A stretch of DNA of 64,000 nucleotides. It comes from Candidatus Nitrosomarinus catalina. GTDB lineage: Archaea; Thermoproteota; Nitrososphaeria; Nitrososphaerales; Nitrosopumilaceae. Position numbers and translations under genes: made by a program. Shown one piece after another: positions 22,425 through 31,805 of this stretch. Position 1 is the first letter of the stretch; each line of letters begins with the position of its first letter. Location of the stretch: NCBI RefSeq assembly GCF_002156965.1, contig NZ_CP021324.1, forward strand, positions 344,988 through 408,987, read 5' to 3'. The notes under the pieces are model-generated. The model saw only the letters and a list, made by a program, of their open reading frames with translations. It searched no databases and was not told the DNA's origin.

Positions 22425-25328
22425 TTTAACTTTACTTCCTTCTTCAGTAGATTTAAACTCATAAATTTGTCCGACATATTCATTCTCAAATATCTCAGCA
22501 TCATGTGTAATGATCAAAAATTGCATTGCTGTCTGTGATTTTCCAATTCCTGATAACTGTGCTAATACCTCGACCAATGATTTCTTTCTTTCAGCATCCA
22601 GATGTGTTGTTGGCTCATCTAATATCATCAAATTCAGATTTGATGATCCCAGTAAGTTTGCCATGCCTAGCCGTAACGCCAATGCAACGCTTACTTTTTC
22701 CCCGCCACTTAGTGACTCTAGTTCCAAAACTTCTGTTTTTGAATGACATGCAATAGACACGTCCCTTGCTTTTTCTGATAATGCAATTCTCTGAATTTTT
22801 GTATTTAGAACTGATAGGTATTCTGAAGCTTTAATTGAAATTGAATTTAATGCCCATGATCTTAAACTTGTGGCAACTGAGCCATCTCTACTAAAAACAT
22901 TCTTTTGAATATTATCTAATTTTGATATGTAGTCTCTAACTTTTTCAAGTTCTCGAATTGATTCCTTGATTTCTGCAATTGTCTTTTCTGCTACCTTTAC
23001 TTGATTGTCAACTATGCCCCAATTTTCATCATTATTGGTTTTGTCATTTCGTTTTTTTGTTAGTTCCTCTATTTTTTCTTCAAACTTTGATTCATCAAAT
23101 CCTTTTGTTTCTGATTCTAGTTTTGAAATTGAATTAAACATTTTCTTTGCATGTTCATCTATTTGTGACATCTCCTCTAAATTTTCACTGTCTGCTAGTT
23201 GTAATTTCTTTACTTGAGCATCTATGCCGCTTTGAATTGCCACTAATTGTTCTTCAGTTTCGATTTTGTGTGTATCCAGTATTGTTTCTGCATCTCTTAC
23301 TTTGTCTAGCTCCTTTGTAAATTCAATTATGTCTTTACGTTCTGTCTCTAATTCTTCTTCCTTCGACTTAATACTGATATTTAGTTCCTCTATTTTTTCT
23401 TCAAACTTTGATTCATCAAATCCTTTTGTTTCTGATTCTAGTTTTGAAATTGAATTAAACATTTTCTTTGCATGTTCATCTATTTGTGACATCTCCTCTA
23501 AATTTTCACTGTCTGCTAGTTGTAATTTCTTTACTTGAGCATCTATGCCGCTTTGAATTGCCACTAATTGTTCTTCAGTTTCGATTTTGTGTGTATCCAG
23601 TATTGTTTCTGCATCTCTTACTTTGTCTAGCTCCTTTGTAAATTCAATTATGTCTTTACGTTCTGTCTCTAATTCTTCTTCCTTCGACTTAATACTGACA
23701 TTTAATTTAATTAATTCCTCTTTTAGATGTTCATTTTGAAATAATGGATTTAATTCTACATCAGCTGAATTACACACTGGACATTTGTTGTCTTTTAATT
23801 GTAATTTTTTTGCAAGTTTTTCTTGTTCTTTTAAAGATGTGATCTGGTCTTTGATTTCTTGTATTTTTTCAAGTGTATCTTGCTCTTCTTTTGTAGCTCT
23901 TTTGAGTTCTTCTTCAAAATCTGGCTTTTGTTTTTTCTTTTCAAAACAGCCTTCACAATTGCGTATTATCTCCTTGTTGCGGCCGATTTCATCATTTATT
24001 TTTTTAATTTCCTTATCTACATAATCTTCAAGATCACTTGTTTTATCTTTTAATTGGTTTATCTTGTCTTTTTTCCCGCCCTGTTCTGCTTCTAAAGATG
24101 TGATCTGGTCTTTGATTTCTTGTATTTTTTCAAGTGTATCTTGCTCTTCTTTTGTAGCTCTTTTGAGTTCTTCTTCAAAATCTGGCTTTTGTTTTTTCTT
24201 TTCAAAACAGCCTTCACAATTGCGTATTATCTCCTTGTTGCGGCCGATTTCATCATTTATTTTTTTAATTTCCTTATCTACATAATCTTCAAGATCACTT
24301 GTTTTATCTTTTAATTGGTTTATCTTGTCTTTTTTCCCGCCCTGTTCTGCTTCTAAAGATGTGATCTGGTCTTTGATTTCTTGTATTTTTTCAAGTGTAT
24401 CTTGCTCTTCTTTTGTAGCTCTTTTGAGTTCTTCTTCAAAATCTGGCTTTTGTTTTTTCTTTTCAAAACAGCCTTCACAATTGCGTATTATCTCCTTGTT
24501 GCGGCCGATTTCATCATTTATTTTTTTAATTTCCTTATCTACATAATCTTCAAGATCACTTGTTTTATCTTTTAATTGGTTTATCTTGATTTTTCTCTCT
24601 CTCTCAACTTTCTCTTCTTCCTCTAATTTACTAATTTCTTCCTTTATCTTATTTTTTTGTAATTCTAAACCTATTTTTTCCTCTACTGCATTGTCTAACT
24701 TGTTTTGATTTTCCTGTTTCATATTTTTTAGAATGTCTATCTGACTAACATCATATCCTGACTCTGTTCTATTTTTTTCACGGAATTGCTTTGTAATTTT
24801 TATCATAGATTCTGATGCTATGTCTAATTTGTCTATCCCAATTATTGCGCTAAGTAACTCTTTGAATTCTTTTGGCTTTGCATTAATTATGGAATTTAAT
24901 TCCCCTTGCTGTACAATTGATGCTATCTTTAATTTTTCAAAACTCATTCCTATTACTTTTTCAACTTGGCCTGTCATTGACTCTCCAAATTGTTTTCTTT
25001 CTCCAGCTGCAATTTGCACTCTGTTGTTGTCTGTTATTTCAAACAATGCTGCACTTAGACTGCCTTTACTATCGATTTTTCTTTCTGCTTCATATTGTTT
25101 GTCTTTTATTGAAAATTTTATTTTTGCAAATCCTTGATTGTTTCCTCGCCTGATTAATCCTTTGTTTGATTTTCTTGTATGTTTCCCAAATAATGAAAAT
25201 GTAATTGCATCAATTATGCTTGATTTTCCTGCACCATTTTTTCCAACAAAAATAGTTACCCCCTCTTCCAAATCTATTGTTGTCTTTTCATGTGATAGAA
25301 AGTCTCCAAGTTCAATTGATGTAATCAT
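22416..25328 (-). CDS. rad50: Rad50 ATPase with duplicated coiled-coil segments
   Basis: SMC-like ATPase of the Mre11-Rad50 break-repair complex. Head motifs: Walker A GKNGAGKSS (29-37), ABC signature LSGGEKVSVA and Walker B ILDEPTTHLDA near the C-terminus. Two long coiled-coil arms meet at the zinc hook CPVC (516-519). The first arm contains three copies of a 78-residue core joined by 9-residue linkers (~247-499), each with CEGC (284-287, 371-374, 458-461). The second contains two copies of a 107-residue unit (~543-757). At 970 residues it is longer than many archaeal Rad50 proteins (~850-900), and the extra length is accounted for by these duplications. It overlaps the mre11 stop by 4 nt. 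Confidence 0.93.
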   Translation of the reverse strand: MITSIELGDFLSHEKTTIDLEEGVTIFVGKNGAGKSSIIDAITFSLFGKHTRKSNKGLIRRGNNQGFAKIKFSIKDKQYEAERKIDSKGSLSAALFEITDNNRVQIAAGERKQFGESMTGQVEKVIGMSFEKLKIASIVQQGELNSIINAKPKEFKELLSAIIGIDKLDIASESMIKITKQFREKNRTESGYDVSQIDILKNMKQENQNKLDNAVEEKIGLELQKNKIKEEISKLEEEEKVERERKIKINQLKDKTSDLEDYVDKEIKKINDEIGRNKEIIRNCEGCFEKKKQKPDFEEELKRATKEEQDTLEKIQEIKDQITSLEAEQGGKKDKINQLKDKTSDLEDYVDKEIKKINDEIGRNKEIIRNCEGCFEKKKQKPDFEEELKRATKEEQDTLEKIQEIKDQITSLEAEQGGKKDKINQLKDKTSDLEDYVDKEIKKINDEIGRNKEIIRNCEGCFEKKKQKPDFEEELKRATKEEQDTLEKIQEIKDQITSLKEQEKLAKKLQLKDNKCPVCNSADVELNPLFQNEHLKEELIKLNVSIKSKEEELETERKDIIEFTKELDKVRDAETILDTHKIETEEQLVAIQSGIDAQVKKLQLADSENLEEMSQIDEHAKKMFNSISKLESETKGFDESKFEEKIEELNISIKSKEEELETERKDIIEFTKELDKVRDAETILDTHKIETEEQLVAIQSGIDAQVKKLQLADSENLEEMSQIDEHAKKMFNSISKLESETKGFDESKFEEKIEELTKKRNDKTNNDENWGIVDNQVKVAEKTIAEIKESIRELEKVRDYISKLDNIQKNVFSRDGSVATSLRSWALNSISIKASEYLSVLNTKIQRIALSEKARDVSIACHSKTEVLELESLSGGEKVSVALALRLGMANLLGSSNLNLMILDEPTTHLDAERKKSLVEVLAQLSGIGKSQTAMQFLIITHDAEIFENEYVGQIYEFKSTEEGSKVKSL
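23060..23701. repeat. 321-bp tandem duplication in rad50 (second arm)
   Basis: Copies 23060-23380 and 23381-23701 match base for base in my reading, apart from a mismatch at the outer edge (23378 versus 23699). 321 nt is 107 codons, so the frame is kept. An assembly artefact cannot be excluded from sequence alone. Confidence 0.93.
23833..24588. repeat. 261-bp tandem triplication in rad50 (first arm)
   Basis: Three identical 234-nt cores (23833-24066, 24094-24327, 24355-24588) are separated by two identical 27-nt linkers. The period is 261 nt, i.e. 87 codons, so the frame is preserved. The third junction lacks the linker, which places the duplication breakpoints at the core ends. Confidence 0.95.
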
Positions 25329-26476
25329 TTGGGTTCTTCCTCTTTGAATTCTCTATAATCTTCTAAAATAATTTCTAATGCCTGTTCCGTTTCATCTGTT
25401 GACAGCACTGGGAGAAGTTCTTTTATTGCAAATTTTGCATCTTGTTCTGAGCCTAATGCGTTTGTTGAAAGCCTAAGCATTTCATCATTGATTTCATTTG
25501 GTCTGTCTAGAAATACTGATGAATCTGATGTTTGTTTTGTAATTATTTTCCATTTACATTCAAGTGCCAGCGAGTTTAATCTTCCAATTTGTGCCTGAAT
25601 ATTATCTACGTCTACGTCTCTGCCTTCTATCTTCACTTGAATTATTGGTTTTTTTGTAAGACCGCTGATTTTTTCTATAATTTCATCAATTGTTTTTGTT
25701 AATTCTTTGTAATCTGTATCAAATGAAAATTGAGGTCTCCTGTCTAACTCGATCCACTTTGGTATTGCATCATCCCCTGAGATGTCTACTTCAAAAAACC
25801 CTTTTTTGACATCTTTAATTCCTTCACTAGTTGTTAGCTCAGTTGATCCTGGATATGCAATTGGACCTTTTAGATGATTAAATTTTTTTACAACTGTATC
25901 ATGTAAATGTCCCATTGCATAATACGTAAAATTTTTTGGCAAATCTGTTGATTGTACATCATCTGCATATTTGTGAAACTCTGCAATACCTTGATGCAGT
26001 ACCAATATTTTGTGTTTTGTTTCTTTAAATTCATTTTCTGCACTTTTGTCCAAATTTAAAAATATTTCTTTATACCCTGTCATCTCTGATTTTCTTCTCT
26101 TGTCTAATCCTGCTAACATTATTTCTTTATACAGAATGGGGACTCCATCTCCTATGTATTTTGAAAAATTTAAAATATGATATATGTATGGAACAGGAGT
26201 TCCTCTAATTCTACTTGTATCGTGTTCACCTAAAACAAAAAATGATTCAATTTTATTTTTTTTTAATTTTTTTAACCCCTTTGCCATTTGGTTTATTGCC
26301 CTACCACTTGGATTGGGTTCATGAAAAATATCCCCTGCAAATATTACAAAATCTACCTTATCTTCAATTGATTTATCGATTGCTTGATTGAAAACATCAT
26401 ACACATCTTCCTCTCTTTCATTGGAGCCATACTGAACTAATCCCAAATGTGTGTCTGCAATATGTGAAAATAACAT
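25325..26476 (-). CDS. mre11: Mre11 nuclease
   Basis: A metallophosphoesterase-type nuclease that acts with Rad50 on DNA ends. Motifs in order: HIADTHLGL (5-13), FAGDIFHE (~46-53), GEHDTS (83-88), VLHQGI (~150), MGHLHD (~187) and PGSTE. The third motif is normally GNHD; here the Asn is Glu84. A C-terminal capping domain completes 383 residues. The gene overlaps both neighbours (herA by 1 nt, rad50 by 4 nt), so expression is translationally coupled. Confidence 0.92.
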   Translation of the reverse strand: MLFSHIADTHLGLVQYGSNEREEDVYDVFNQAIDKSIEDKVDFVIFAGDIFHEPNPSGRAINQMAKGLKKLKKNKIESFFVLGEHDTSRIRGTPVPYIYHILNFSKYIGDGVPILYKEIMLAGLDKRRKSEMTGYKEIFLNLDKSAENEFKETKHKILVLHQGIAEFHKYADDVQSTDLPKNFTYYAMGHLHDTVVKKFNHLKGPIAYPGSTELTTSEGIKDVKKGFFEVDISGDDAIPKWIELDRRPQFSFDTDYKELTKTIDEIIEKISGLTKKPIIQVKIEGRDVDVDNIQAQIGRLNSLALECKWKIITKQTSDSSVFLDRPNEINDEMLRLSTNALGSEQDAKFAIKELLPVLSTDETEQALEIILEDYREFKEEEPK

Positions 26477-28008
26477 TAGTCTAACAGCAAATCTTTCTGA
26501 ACTAAGCTCTGTGTGGATTCTGCCCCAATATTTTTCATTTTATCTGCCTTTATCCAAGCTTTAGTTGCACTTTGATCTGCTCCCATTTTCTTTTCTTTAA
26601 CTTCTTCAACGTGAACCATTGATGGCAAATTCGTCCATTGTCCCACAAGAACTGCATCCCCTACGTTCAATGATGTCAATTGTGATATCAATTCACGACT
26701 GGTAGACTCTGTGGCTGAGGCTATCTGTCTCTGGTCGTCTTCTTGAATGATTTTCATAATTGCAAATGAGCCCATCTGGCTGAGTATATTCAAGTCCACA
26801 CTGCGAGGTCTCTGAGAGACTATGCCTAAGCCAACTCCAAATTTTCTTCCTTCTCTAGCAATTTTTGCAGCCCAATATTTTGCTGCAGTATCGTGATCTT
26901 TTGGAATGAATACGTGTGCTTCTTCAAGGATTATGAAAACTGGTTCAAAGAATTTGTAATCTTTTTGTTTTTTTGATTTTCCATGTTTTGCTATAGTTGC
27001 ATTTTTTCTATCTTTTAGTAATTGTTGCAAATAAAATCCCATTGCTACATTTGCTTGTTTTTCTGATAATTCTGAAATGTTGATGATGTTGGTGCATCCT
27101 TCCTTTATGTAGTCCATTGGATTTCCAATTTCTGGATCTAAAATATCATCAAATCTTCTTTGTGCATCCTCTATGATGTCTTGTACTCTGTATGCTGATG
27201 TTCTGATTTCTTTTAATTTTTTATCTTCTGAATTTACAAGTAAGTCCACTTCGTATTCTAATTTGTTCCAAAACTCTCCTGCCTCTTTTACTTCTTGTGT
27301 AAACGACATTCTTAAAACTCGTTGTTGCACATCTGCATTTTCTCTAATTTCTAGTACTTCTGAAAATTGGTCTGCTTCAAGTAATCTTGGATTGATTTTT
27401 GCATCAATTACATTTACATTTGGAATGTTTAGTGTCGTGTAATCGTTATGGTAATCAAAAATTATTACAGTACCTTTTACTTCTGAAATTTTTTTTGTAA
27501 TTAAGGAAACTAAATTACTTTTGCCCATTCCAGTCATTGCCAATATTCCCAGATGTCTTGAAACGATTCTGTCTAGGTTGATTTTGGCCTCAATTTTTTT
27601 ATTTCGTAATAGATTCCCAATTTTTAACCATCCGTCTTTTTTTGGACTGAAAATTTCTTCTAAATCTTGATTTGTTGGTTGTGTGATTTCCGTGCCTGGA
27701 ATTGGTGGAATTGCAGGAATTATTGACTGACCTCTACGTAAATTCTCTAAAAATCCTAAAATTCCTATATGTGCTGTGAATGTTTTGTCTCTCTTGTTGA
27801 TGTCTGCAATCTCTGTACTTTCTTCTGCTTCATGAAAATTTCTGACATCTGTAAATGCTGCACTTGATACTGATGATCTTTCAACTAATCCTAAAATTTC
27901 TCCTTCATCAATACTGATTTTGATATATTCCCCAACTGATAATGAACGTGATGTAATTGCTGTCACTGATGTTGGTTTTGATTCTCCGACGACAAAGCCT
28001 AAACTCAT
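26476..28008 (-). CDS. herA: HerA DNA helicase/translocase
   Basis: Hexameric FtsK/HerA-class ATPase that pairs with NurA to resect DNA ends. Residues ~1-100 form the HAS beta-barrel. Walker A is in MTGMGKSNLV (~162-171), Walker B is FIILEEAHVF with the catalytic Glu pair, and an arginine-rich SQRPRSVDLN segment follows. At 510 residues it is of normal length. It overlaps nurA by 4 nt and mre11 by 1 nt. Confidence 0.93.
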   Translation of the reverse strand: MSLGFVVGESKPTSVTAITSRSLSVGEYIKISIDEGEILGLVERSSVSSAAFTDVRNFHEAEESTEIADINKRDKTFTAHIGILGFLENLRRGQSIIPAIPPIPGTEITQPTNQDLEEIFSPKKDGWLKIGNLLRNKKIEAKINLDRIVSRHLGILAMTGMGKSNLVSLITKKISEVKGTVIIFDYHNDYTTLNIPNVNVIDAKINPRLLEADQFSEVLEIRENADVQQRVLRMSFTQEVKEAGEFWNKLEYEVDLLVNSEDKKLKEIRTSAYRVQDIIEDAQRRFDDILDPEIGNPMDYIKEGCTNIINISELSEKQANVAMGFYLQQLLKDRKNATIAKHGKSKKQKDYKFFEPVFIILEEAHVFIPKDHDTAAKYWAAKIAREGRKFGVGLGIVSQRPRSVDLNILSQMGSFAIMKIIQEDDQRQIASATESTSRELISQLTSLNVGDAVLVGQWTNLPSMVHVEEVKEKKMGADQSATKAWIKADKMKNIGAESTQSLVQKDLLLD

Positions 28009-28841
28009 CCTAATACCTCTCTTGATCCAATTTCGTTACTTAATCCTAACAAACTAACCATTTTACCAAGTTCCTTGTCTGATATTTTACAGTTGTTGTG
28101 TGCAAGCTTTAACGCATATGGATACCCACCTACGCTAGTTTTAAACAGCTTGTTCATTATTGATTTTACTTCATCGTTATCGTGTTTTCCTCCTAAAAAT
28201 TCTAATTTGATTATTGGAGTTGAATCACTCAATCTTACAAATGTTGATGAGATTATTTTGTCTGGTCCATAATTTCTTTCAACAAATATTTCACTAAACC
28301 CTGGACCATTTGTTACATGATTATAATAAAAAATATCTCCTGCCAATGACCCTTGATTTTCAAATTGTTTTTTTGTGTTTGATGTTTTTGCAATAAAAAC
28401 AACATTCCTTTTCTTATTCATTGTTCTAACAACTTGTGCGTCTAGTGCTGATTGTCTTGTCATGAATTGGGAGTGCAGTGAACCATCCATTAAAACTAAA
28501 TCCACTTCGTCCACTGTTTTTTCACATGCGTCAATCTCCATTTTACTTGCAATTCTTGAAAGGTCCGTATCTGAACCTAAACCTGACTCATGAAGATCAA
28601 CAAGGATGTCCCCGTCTGATTTTATTGAAACTGCTGTAGTTGCCCATAACTCAATTCCTTGAAATTTAGTGTTGTTGAAACTACTGTCAATACCTGCTGT
28701 GACTGCCTCCTCTTTAGTAGGCGTGAAATCATTCCAATTTTCTTGTGCTTTGTGTAAAATTTGTTCAAATTTGGGGCCTTTTAGAATTGATAACATTTTT
28801 TCTCTATTGATGATAGCATCTTTGTAAACTGTATTGAGCAC
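28005..28841 (-). CDS. nurA: NurA 5'-3' nuclease
   Basis: First gene of the nurA-herA-mre11-rad50 operon. The NurA fold is shown by the catalytic aspartates in AGIDSSF (~50-56) and VLMDGSL (~115-121) and by the C-terminal YPYALKLAHNNCKI segment. With HerA it degrades 5' strands to give 3' overhangs for RadA. 278 residues is somewhat short for the family (~330). A 75-nt gap separates it from the next gene upstream. Confidence 0.88.
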   Translation of the reverse strand: MLNTVYKDAIINREKMLSILKGPKFEQILHKAQENWNDFTPTKEEAVTAGIDSSFNNTKFQGIELWATTAVSIKSDGDILVDLHESGLGSDTDLSRIASKMEIDACEKTVDEVDLVLMDGSLHSQFMTRQSALDAQVVRTMNKKRNVVFIAKTSNTKKQFENQGSLAGDIFYYNHVTNGPGFSEIFVERNYGPDKIISSTFVRLSDSTPIIKLEFLGGKHDNDEVKSIMNKLFKTSVGGYPYALKLAHNNCKISDKELGKMVSLLGLSNEIGSREVLG

Positions 28842-28916
28842 AACAATACTTGGTATGTTTGAATAAAATCTTTAGGTTATGTCGATATTTGACTAAGATG
28901 ATCCATTAAAACAACT

Positions 28917-29870
28917 TTACCCAATCTTACCTTTGAAAACCACTTTTTCATTTGTATTTGATGGGGTGGTTTTGTCGATGTATTTTATTTCATACCAATT
29001 CCCAATATGGATAGTTTTACCGTCAATTTGACGTGGGATTTTGATTTGTACTTCAAAGATGTTTGTGTTAGGTCCTGTCTCAATCAAATAATTTGAGTTG
29101 GCATCAAATTTTGGATTTGCAAGAGTAGTTTTAATTCCTCCTTCACTTTTAAATTCTAATTGACTAATTGAAATTTTATCTTCATCTCTAGAATCTATGT
29201 TTGCATCTGGTTCGTACAATCTAAGAATAAACTCATGTCCAATTCTTGAGCCTCCTCCAAAAGTCTCAAGTTCAGCAAATGTTTTTGTTAATGGAATTGA
29301 CTTTAGTTGTATGCTCTGTTCTCCCGATTGATTGGATTTGTCTAGGTATTTTATCACAACAATGTCGTCTTGACTTAGTTGTTTACCATTAATTGTTTCA
29401 GGTAATTCCAATTTTAGATAAAATTTACCTGTATCGTATCCCGTTTCAATCATTTTTTCCGGCCCTTGAATTGAAATTCCATTTATTGTAAATTCAAAAA
29501 GTCCTTCAGTAGATAATACTTCTATCCCTCGATGTGATAAATTCAAATCATGATCTGTGATGTAAAAATTCACCACAGACATACTTGATGCTGGAACTGT
29601 CTCGATACCTGAACCTGATTTTATGATTTTTGTAGCAAGTAAAATGCCTCTTTCTTGCATTTTATCAACTGTTTCGGGTTTTACGCATGCAGCCATTCCG
29701 TTAATTCGAATTACTAACTCTAACCCTTCTTTACAGAGAACATTCTCTGCAGCAGTGCCTTCTTTCATTTGCTTTCTTGGGGAATCAATATCTGCATTTA
29801 TGGGGAAAATAAATGAAAATATTAAAAAAAATGATATTCCTAAAATTATTTTTTTATTTATTGTCATCAC
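28917..29870 (-). CDS. secreted protein of unknown function (317 aa)
   Basis: A signal peptide (residues ~5-26, ending PINAD) is followed by a segment NVLCKEGLELVIRINGMAACV, with its two cysteines 17 residues apart; as I recall, this recurs in many exported thaumarchaeal proteins. Two similar beta domains follow, each built around a 'D-L-N-L-S ... G-x-x-x-T-I ... P-x-x-I-N-G-K ... D-x-x-x-I-K-Y-x-D-K' pattern (~100-200 and ~205-315). The duplication suggests tandem Ig-like domains. No enzymatic motif. The first ATG may be 29867, one codon downstream. Confidence 0.7.
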   Translation of the reverse strand: MMTINKKIILGISFFLIFSFIFPINADIDSPRKQMKEGTAAENVLCKEGLELVIRINGMAACVKPETVDKMQERGILLATKIIKSGSGIETVPASSMSVVNFYITDHDLNLSHRGIEVLSTEGLFEFTINGISIQGPEKMIETGYDTGKFYLKLELPETINGKQLSQDDIVVIKYLDKSNQSGEQSIQLKSIPLTKTFAELETFGGGSRIGHEFILRLYEPDANIDSRDEDKISISQLEFKSEGGIKTTLANPKFDANSNYLIETGPNTNIFEVQIKIPRQIDGKTIHIGNWYEIKYIDKTTPSNTNEKVVFKGKIG

Positions 29871-29934
29871 TTTACTGATTCTATTTTTTATTTTAAACTA
29901 TCATTAATTAAGAGAACTTTTCTATTGTGATCAC

Positions 29935-30753
29935 ATGAAAAAAATTGGTTTGTTGGGATGTGGCGTTATGGGTACTCAAATTGCACTAGCTATTGATTCT
30001 GGTAAAATTCCTGGAATTTTAACACATGTTTATGATGATTCTAAAGAAGCATCCTCTGAACTTGTTTCAAAATTAAACAATAAACCTGAAATTGTTGAAA
30101 ACTCTCATTTACTTTCATCACATTCTGTCAATATTGTAGTTGAAGCAGCTTCTCAAAATGCGGTAAGAGATGATGGATTGAGTATTTTACAAAATAAACG
30201 TGATTTTATGATAATGAGTGTTGGTGCATTATTGGATGAATCTATTTATGATATTTTGTACGATGCATGTGATCATTTCAAAAAAACAATTTATCTTCCA
30301 TCTGGAGCAATTGCAGGATTGGATGGATTAAAATCCATTAAAGGTGAATTAGAATCTGTATCCATTACAACAACAAAACACCCTCGTTCATTAAAGGGAG
30401 CACAATTTTTTGAAACTTCTGAAATTAATTTAGATTCTATAGATTCTTCAACTGTTATTTTTGAAGGAAATGCACGTGATGCAGTTTCATTATTTCCTGC
30501 AAACGTCAATGTGGCAGCACTTGTCTCTTTATCTGGAATTGGTAGCGATAAGACCTCTGTCAAAATTATTGCTGACCCTGATACTGATAAGAATACTCAT
30601 CATATTGAGGCAGTAGGTAAATCTGGTAAAATGATCTTTACTATTGAAAATACTCCTGACCCCGAAAACCCAAAAACTAGTAGACTGGCTATTTTATCTG
30701 CTATCGAAACTTTGAGACAATATTGTTCAGATGATATTCAAATTGGTACATAA
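29935..30753 (+). CDS. nadX: L-aspartate dehydrogenase
   Basis: First enzyme of de novo NAD synthesis in organisms without NadB: aspartate to iminoaspartate. The 272-residue protein has an N-terminal Rossmann motif (GLLGCGVMGTQIA, 4-16), VEAASQNAVR, and the family-typical LPSGAIAGLDGLKS (~120-133). The following gene is quinolinate synthase, which consumes iminoaspartate. Confidence 0.9.
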   Translation: MKKIGLLGCGVMGTQIALAIDSGKIPGILTHVYDDSKEASSELVSKLNNKPEIVENSHLLSSHSVNIVVEAASQNAVRDDGLSILQNKRDFMIMSVGALLDESIYDILYDACDHFKKTIYLPSGAIAGLDGLKSIKGELESVSITTTKHPRSLKGAQFFETSEINLDSIDSSTVIFEGNARDAVSLFPANVNVAALVSLSGIGSDKTSVKIIADPDTDKNTHHIEAVGKSGKMIFTIENTPDPENPKTSRLAILSAIETLRQYCSDDIQIGT

Positions 30754-30807
30754 ATGGCAAAACTTGCCGCTTTTAGAGATTCTATAGATCATTATAGACT
30801 ACTTCCT

Positions 30808-30819
30808 ATTCTTTAAATT
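30808..30819 (+). promoter_or_regulatory. TATA-like box of nadA
   Basis: ATTCTTTAAATT lies 27-38 nt before the nadA ATG at 30846, suggesting that nadA can be transcribed on its own, nearly leaderless, as well as from nadX. Confidence 0.4.
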
Positions 30820-30845
30820 TACACACATTCAATTTTTTGTAAATC

Positions 30846-31802
30846 ATGCAAGTTCAAGATACTTCATTTTTAAAAAATGAAATCATGAGATTGAAAAAAG
30901 AAAAAGACGTTGTGATTTTGGCTCATAATTATGAAATTCCTGATGTGCAGGATGTGGCAGATTTTACTGGTGATTCTCTTGGATTGTCTCGATTGGCTGC
31001 TACTGTTCCTCAAAAGACAATACTGTTTTGTGGTGTTCATTTTATGGCAGAAACTGCTTCAATTATTAGTCCTGAAAAAAGAGTACTTTTGCCTTCATTA
31101 GAAGCTGGTTGTTCATTATCCGATTCCATTACAGTCGAAGAATTACGAAATTGGAAAAAACAACATCCAAACGCAATTTCTGTTGGATATGTTAACACTA
31201 CTGCTGAAATAAAATCTGAACTTGACTATTGTTGTACTTCATCAAATGCTGTAAATGTTGTAAAAGCAATTCCTGAAGATAAAGAAATTTTATTTTTACC
31301 TGATATGTTTCTAGGTTCTTATGTTGCAAAAATGACTGGTAGAAAAAATATGCACATTTGGGCAGGTGAATGTCATGTACATGCTGGAATCACTCCTGAG
31401 GATGTTACTAAAAAATTACAATCTATGAAAGATGCAGAATTTGTTATTCATCCTGAATGTAGTTGTACAACACCAATGATGTATGATGTTGCTGATGGAA
31501 GTTATGATGATAACAAAGTTTCAATTCTTTCTACTGAAGGAATGCTAAATCATGTTAGTAAATCTAAATCAAAGAATTTTGTTGTTGCAACTGAAACAGG
31601 AATTCTGTATAGAATGAAAAAAGAAAATCCTGAGAAAACATTCATTCCAGCTTCAGAAAAGGCTGAATGTGAATATATGAAAATGATTACTCTTGAAAAA
31701 GTGCATGATGCCTTGATCAATGAACGAAATGTGATTTCTGTTCCAAAAAAAATTGCTGATAAAGCTCGTTTAGCCATTGATAGAATGCTTGAAATCAGTT
31801 GA
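30846..31802 (+). CDS. nadA: quinolinate synthase
   Basis: Iron-sulfur enzyme condensing iminoaspartate with dihydroxyacetone phosphate to quinolinate. All three expected [4Fe-4S] ligands are visible: Cys89 (EAGCSL), Cys205 (HPECSC) and Cys275 (KAECEYMKM). Three similar sub-domains make up the 318 residues, with YVNTTAEIK and CCTSSNA motifs typical of NadA. Confidence 0.95.
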   Translation: MQVQDTSFLKNEIMRLKKEKDVVILAHNYEIPDVQDVADFTGDSLGLSRLAATVPQKTILFCGVHFMAETASIISPEKRVLLPSLEAGCSLSDSITVEELRNWKKQHPNAISVGYVNTTAEIKSELDYCCTSSNAVNVVKAIPEDKEILFLPDMFLGSYVAKMTGRKNMHIWAGECHVHAGITPEDVTKKLQSMKDAEFVIHPECSCTTPMMYDVADGSYDDNKVSILSTEGMLNHVSKSKSKNFVVATETGILYRMKKENPEKTFIPASEKAECEYMKMITLEKVHDALINERNVISVPKKIADKARLAIDRMLEIS

Positions 31803-31805
31803 CAT

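Noticed and set aside
23785-24575. Antisense frames opposite rad50 that recur every 261 bp
   Set aside because: They are shadows of the tandem repeat; their products are Ser/Phe-rich low-complexity chains and the sense strand encodes a clear Rad50.
23060-24588. Regularly spaced repeats that might suggest a CRISPR array
   Set aside because: The repeats are 234-321 bp, lie in a coding frame, and the 27-bp linkers are identical rather than variable spacers; no cas genes are present.
30754-30816. 20-residue frame starting right after the nadX stop, containing a TCTATA/TATAGA hairpin
   Set aside because: Too short to support as a gene; the hairpin is only 6 bp and may be a weak 3' structure or chance.
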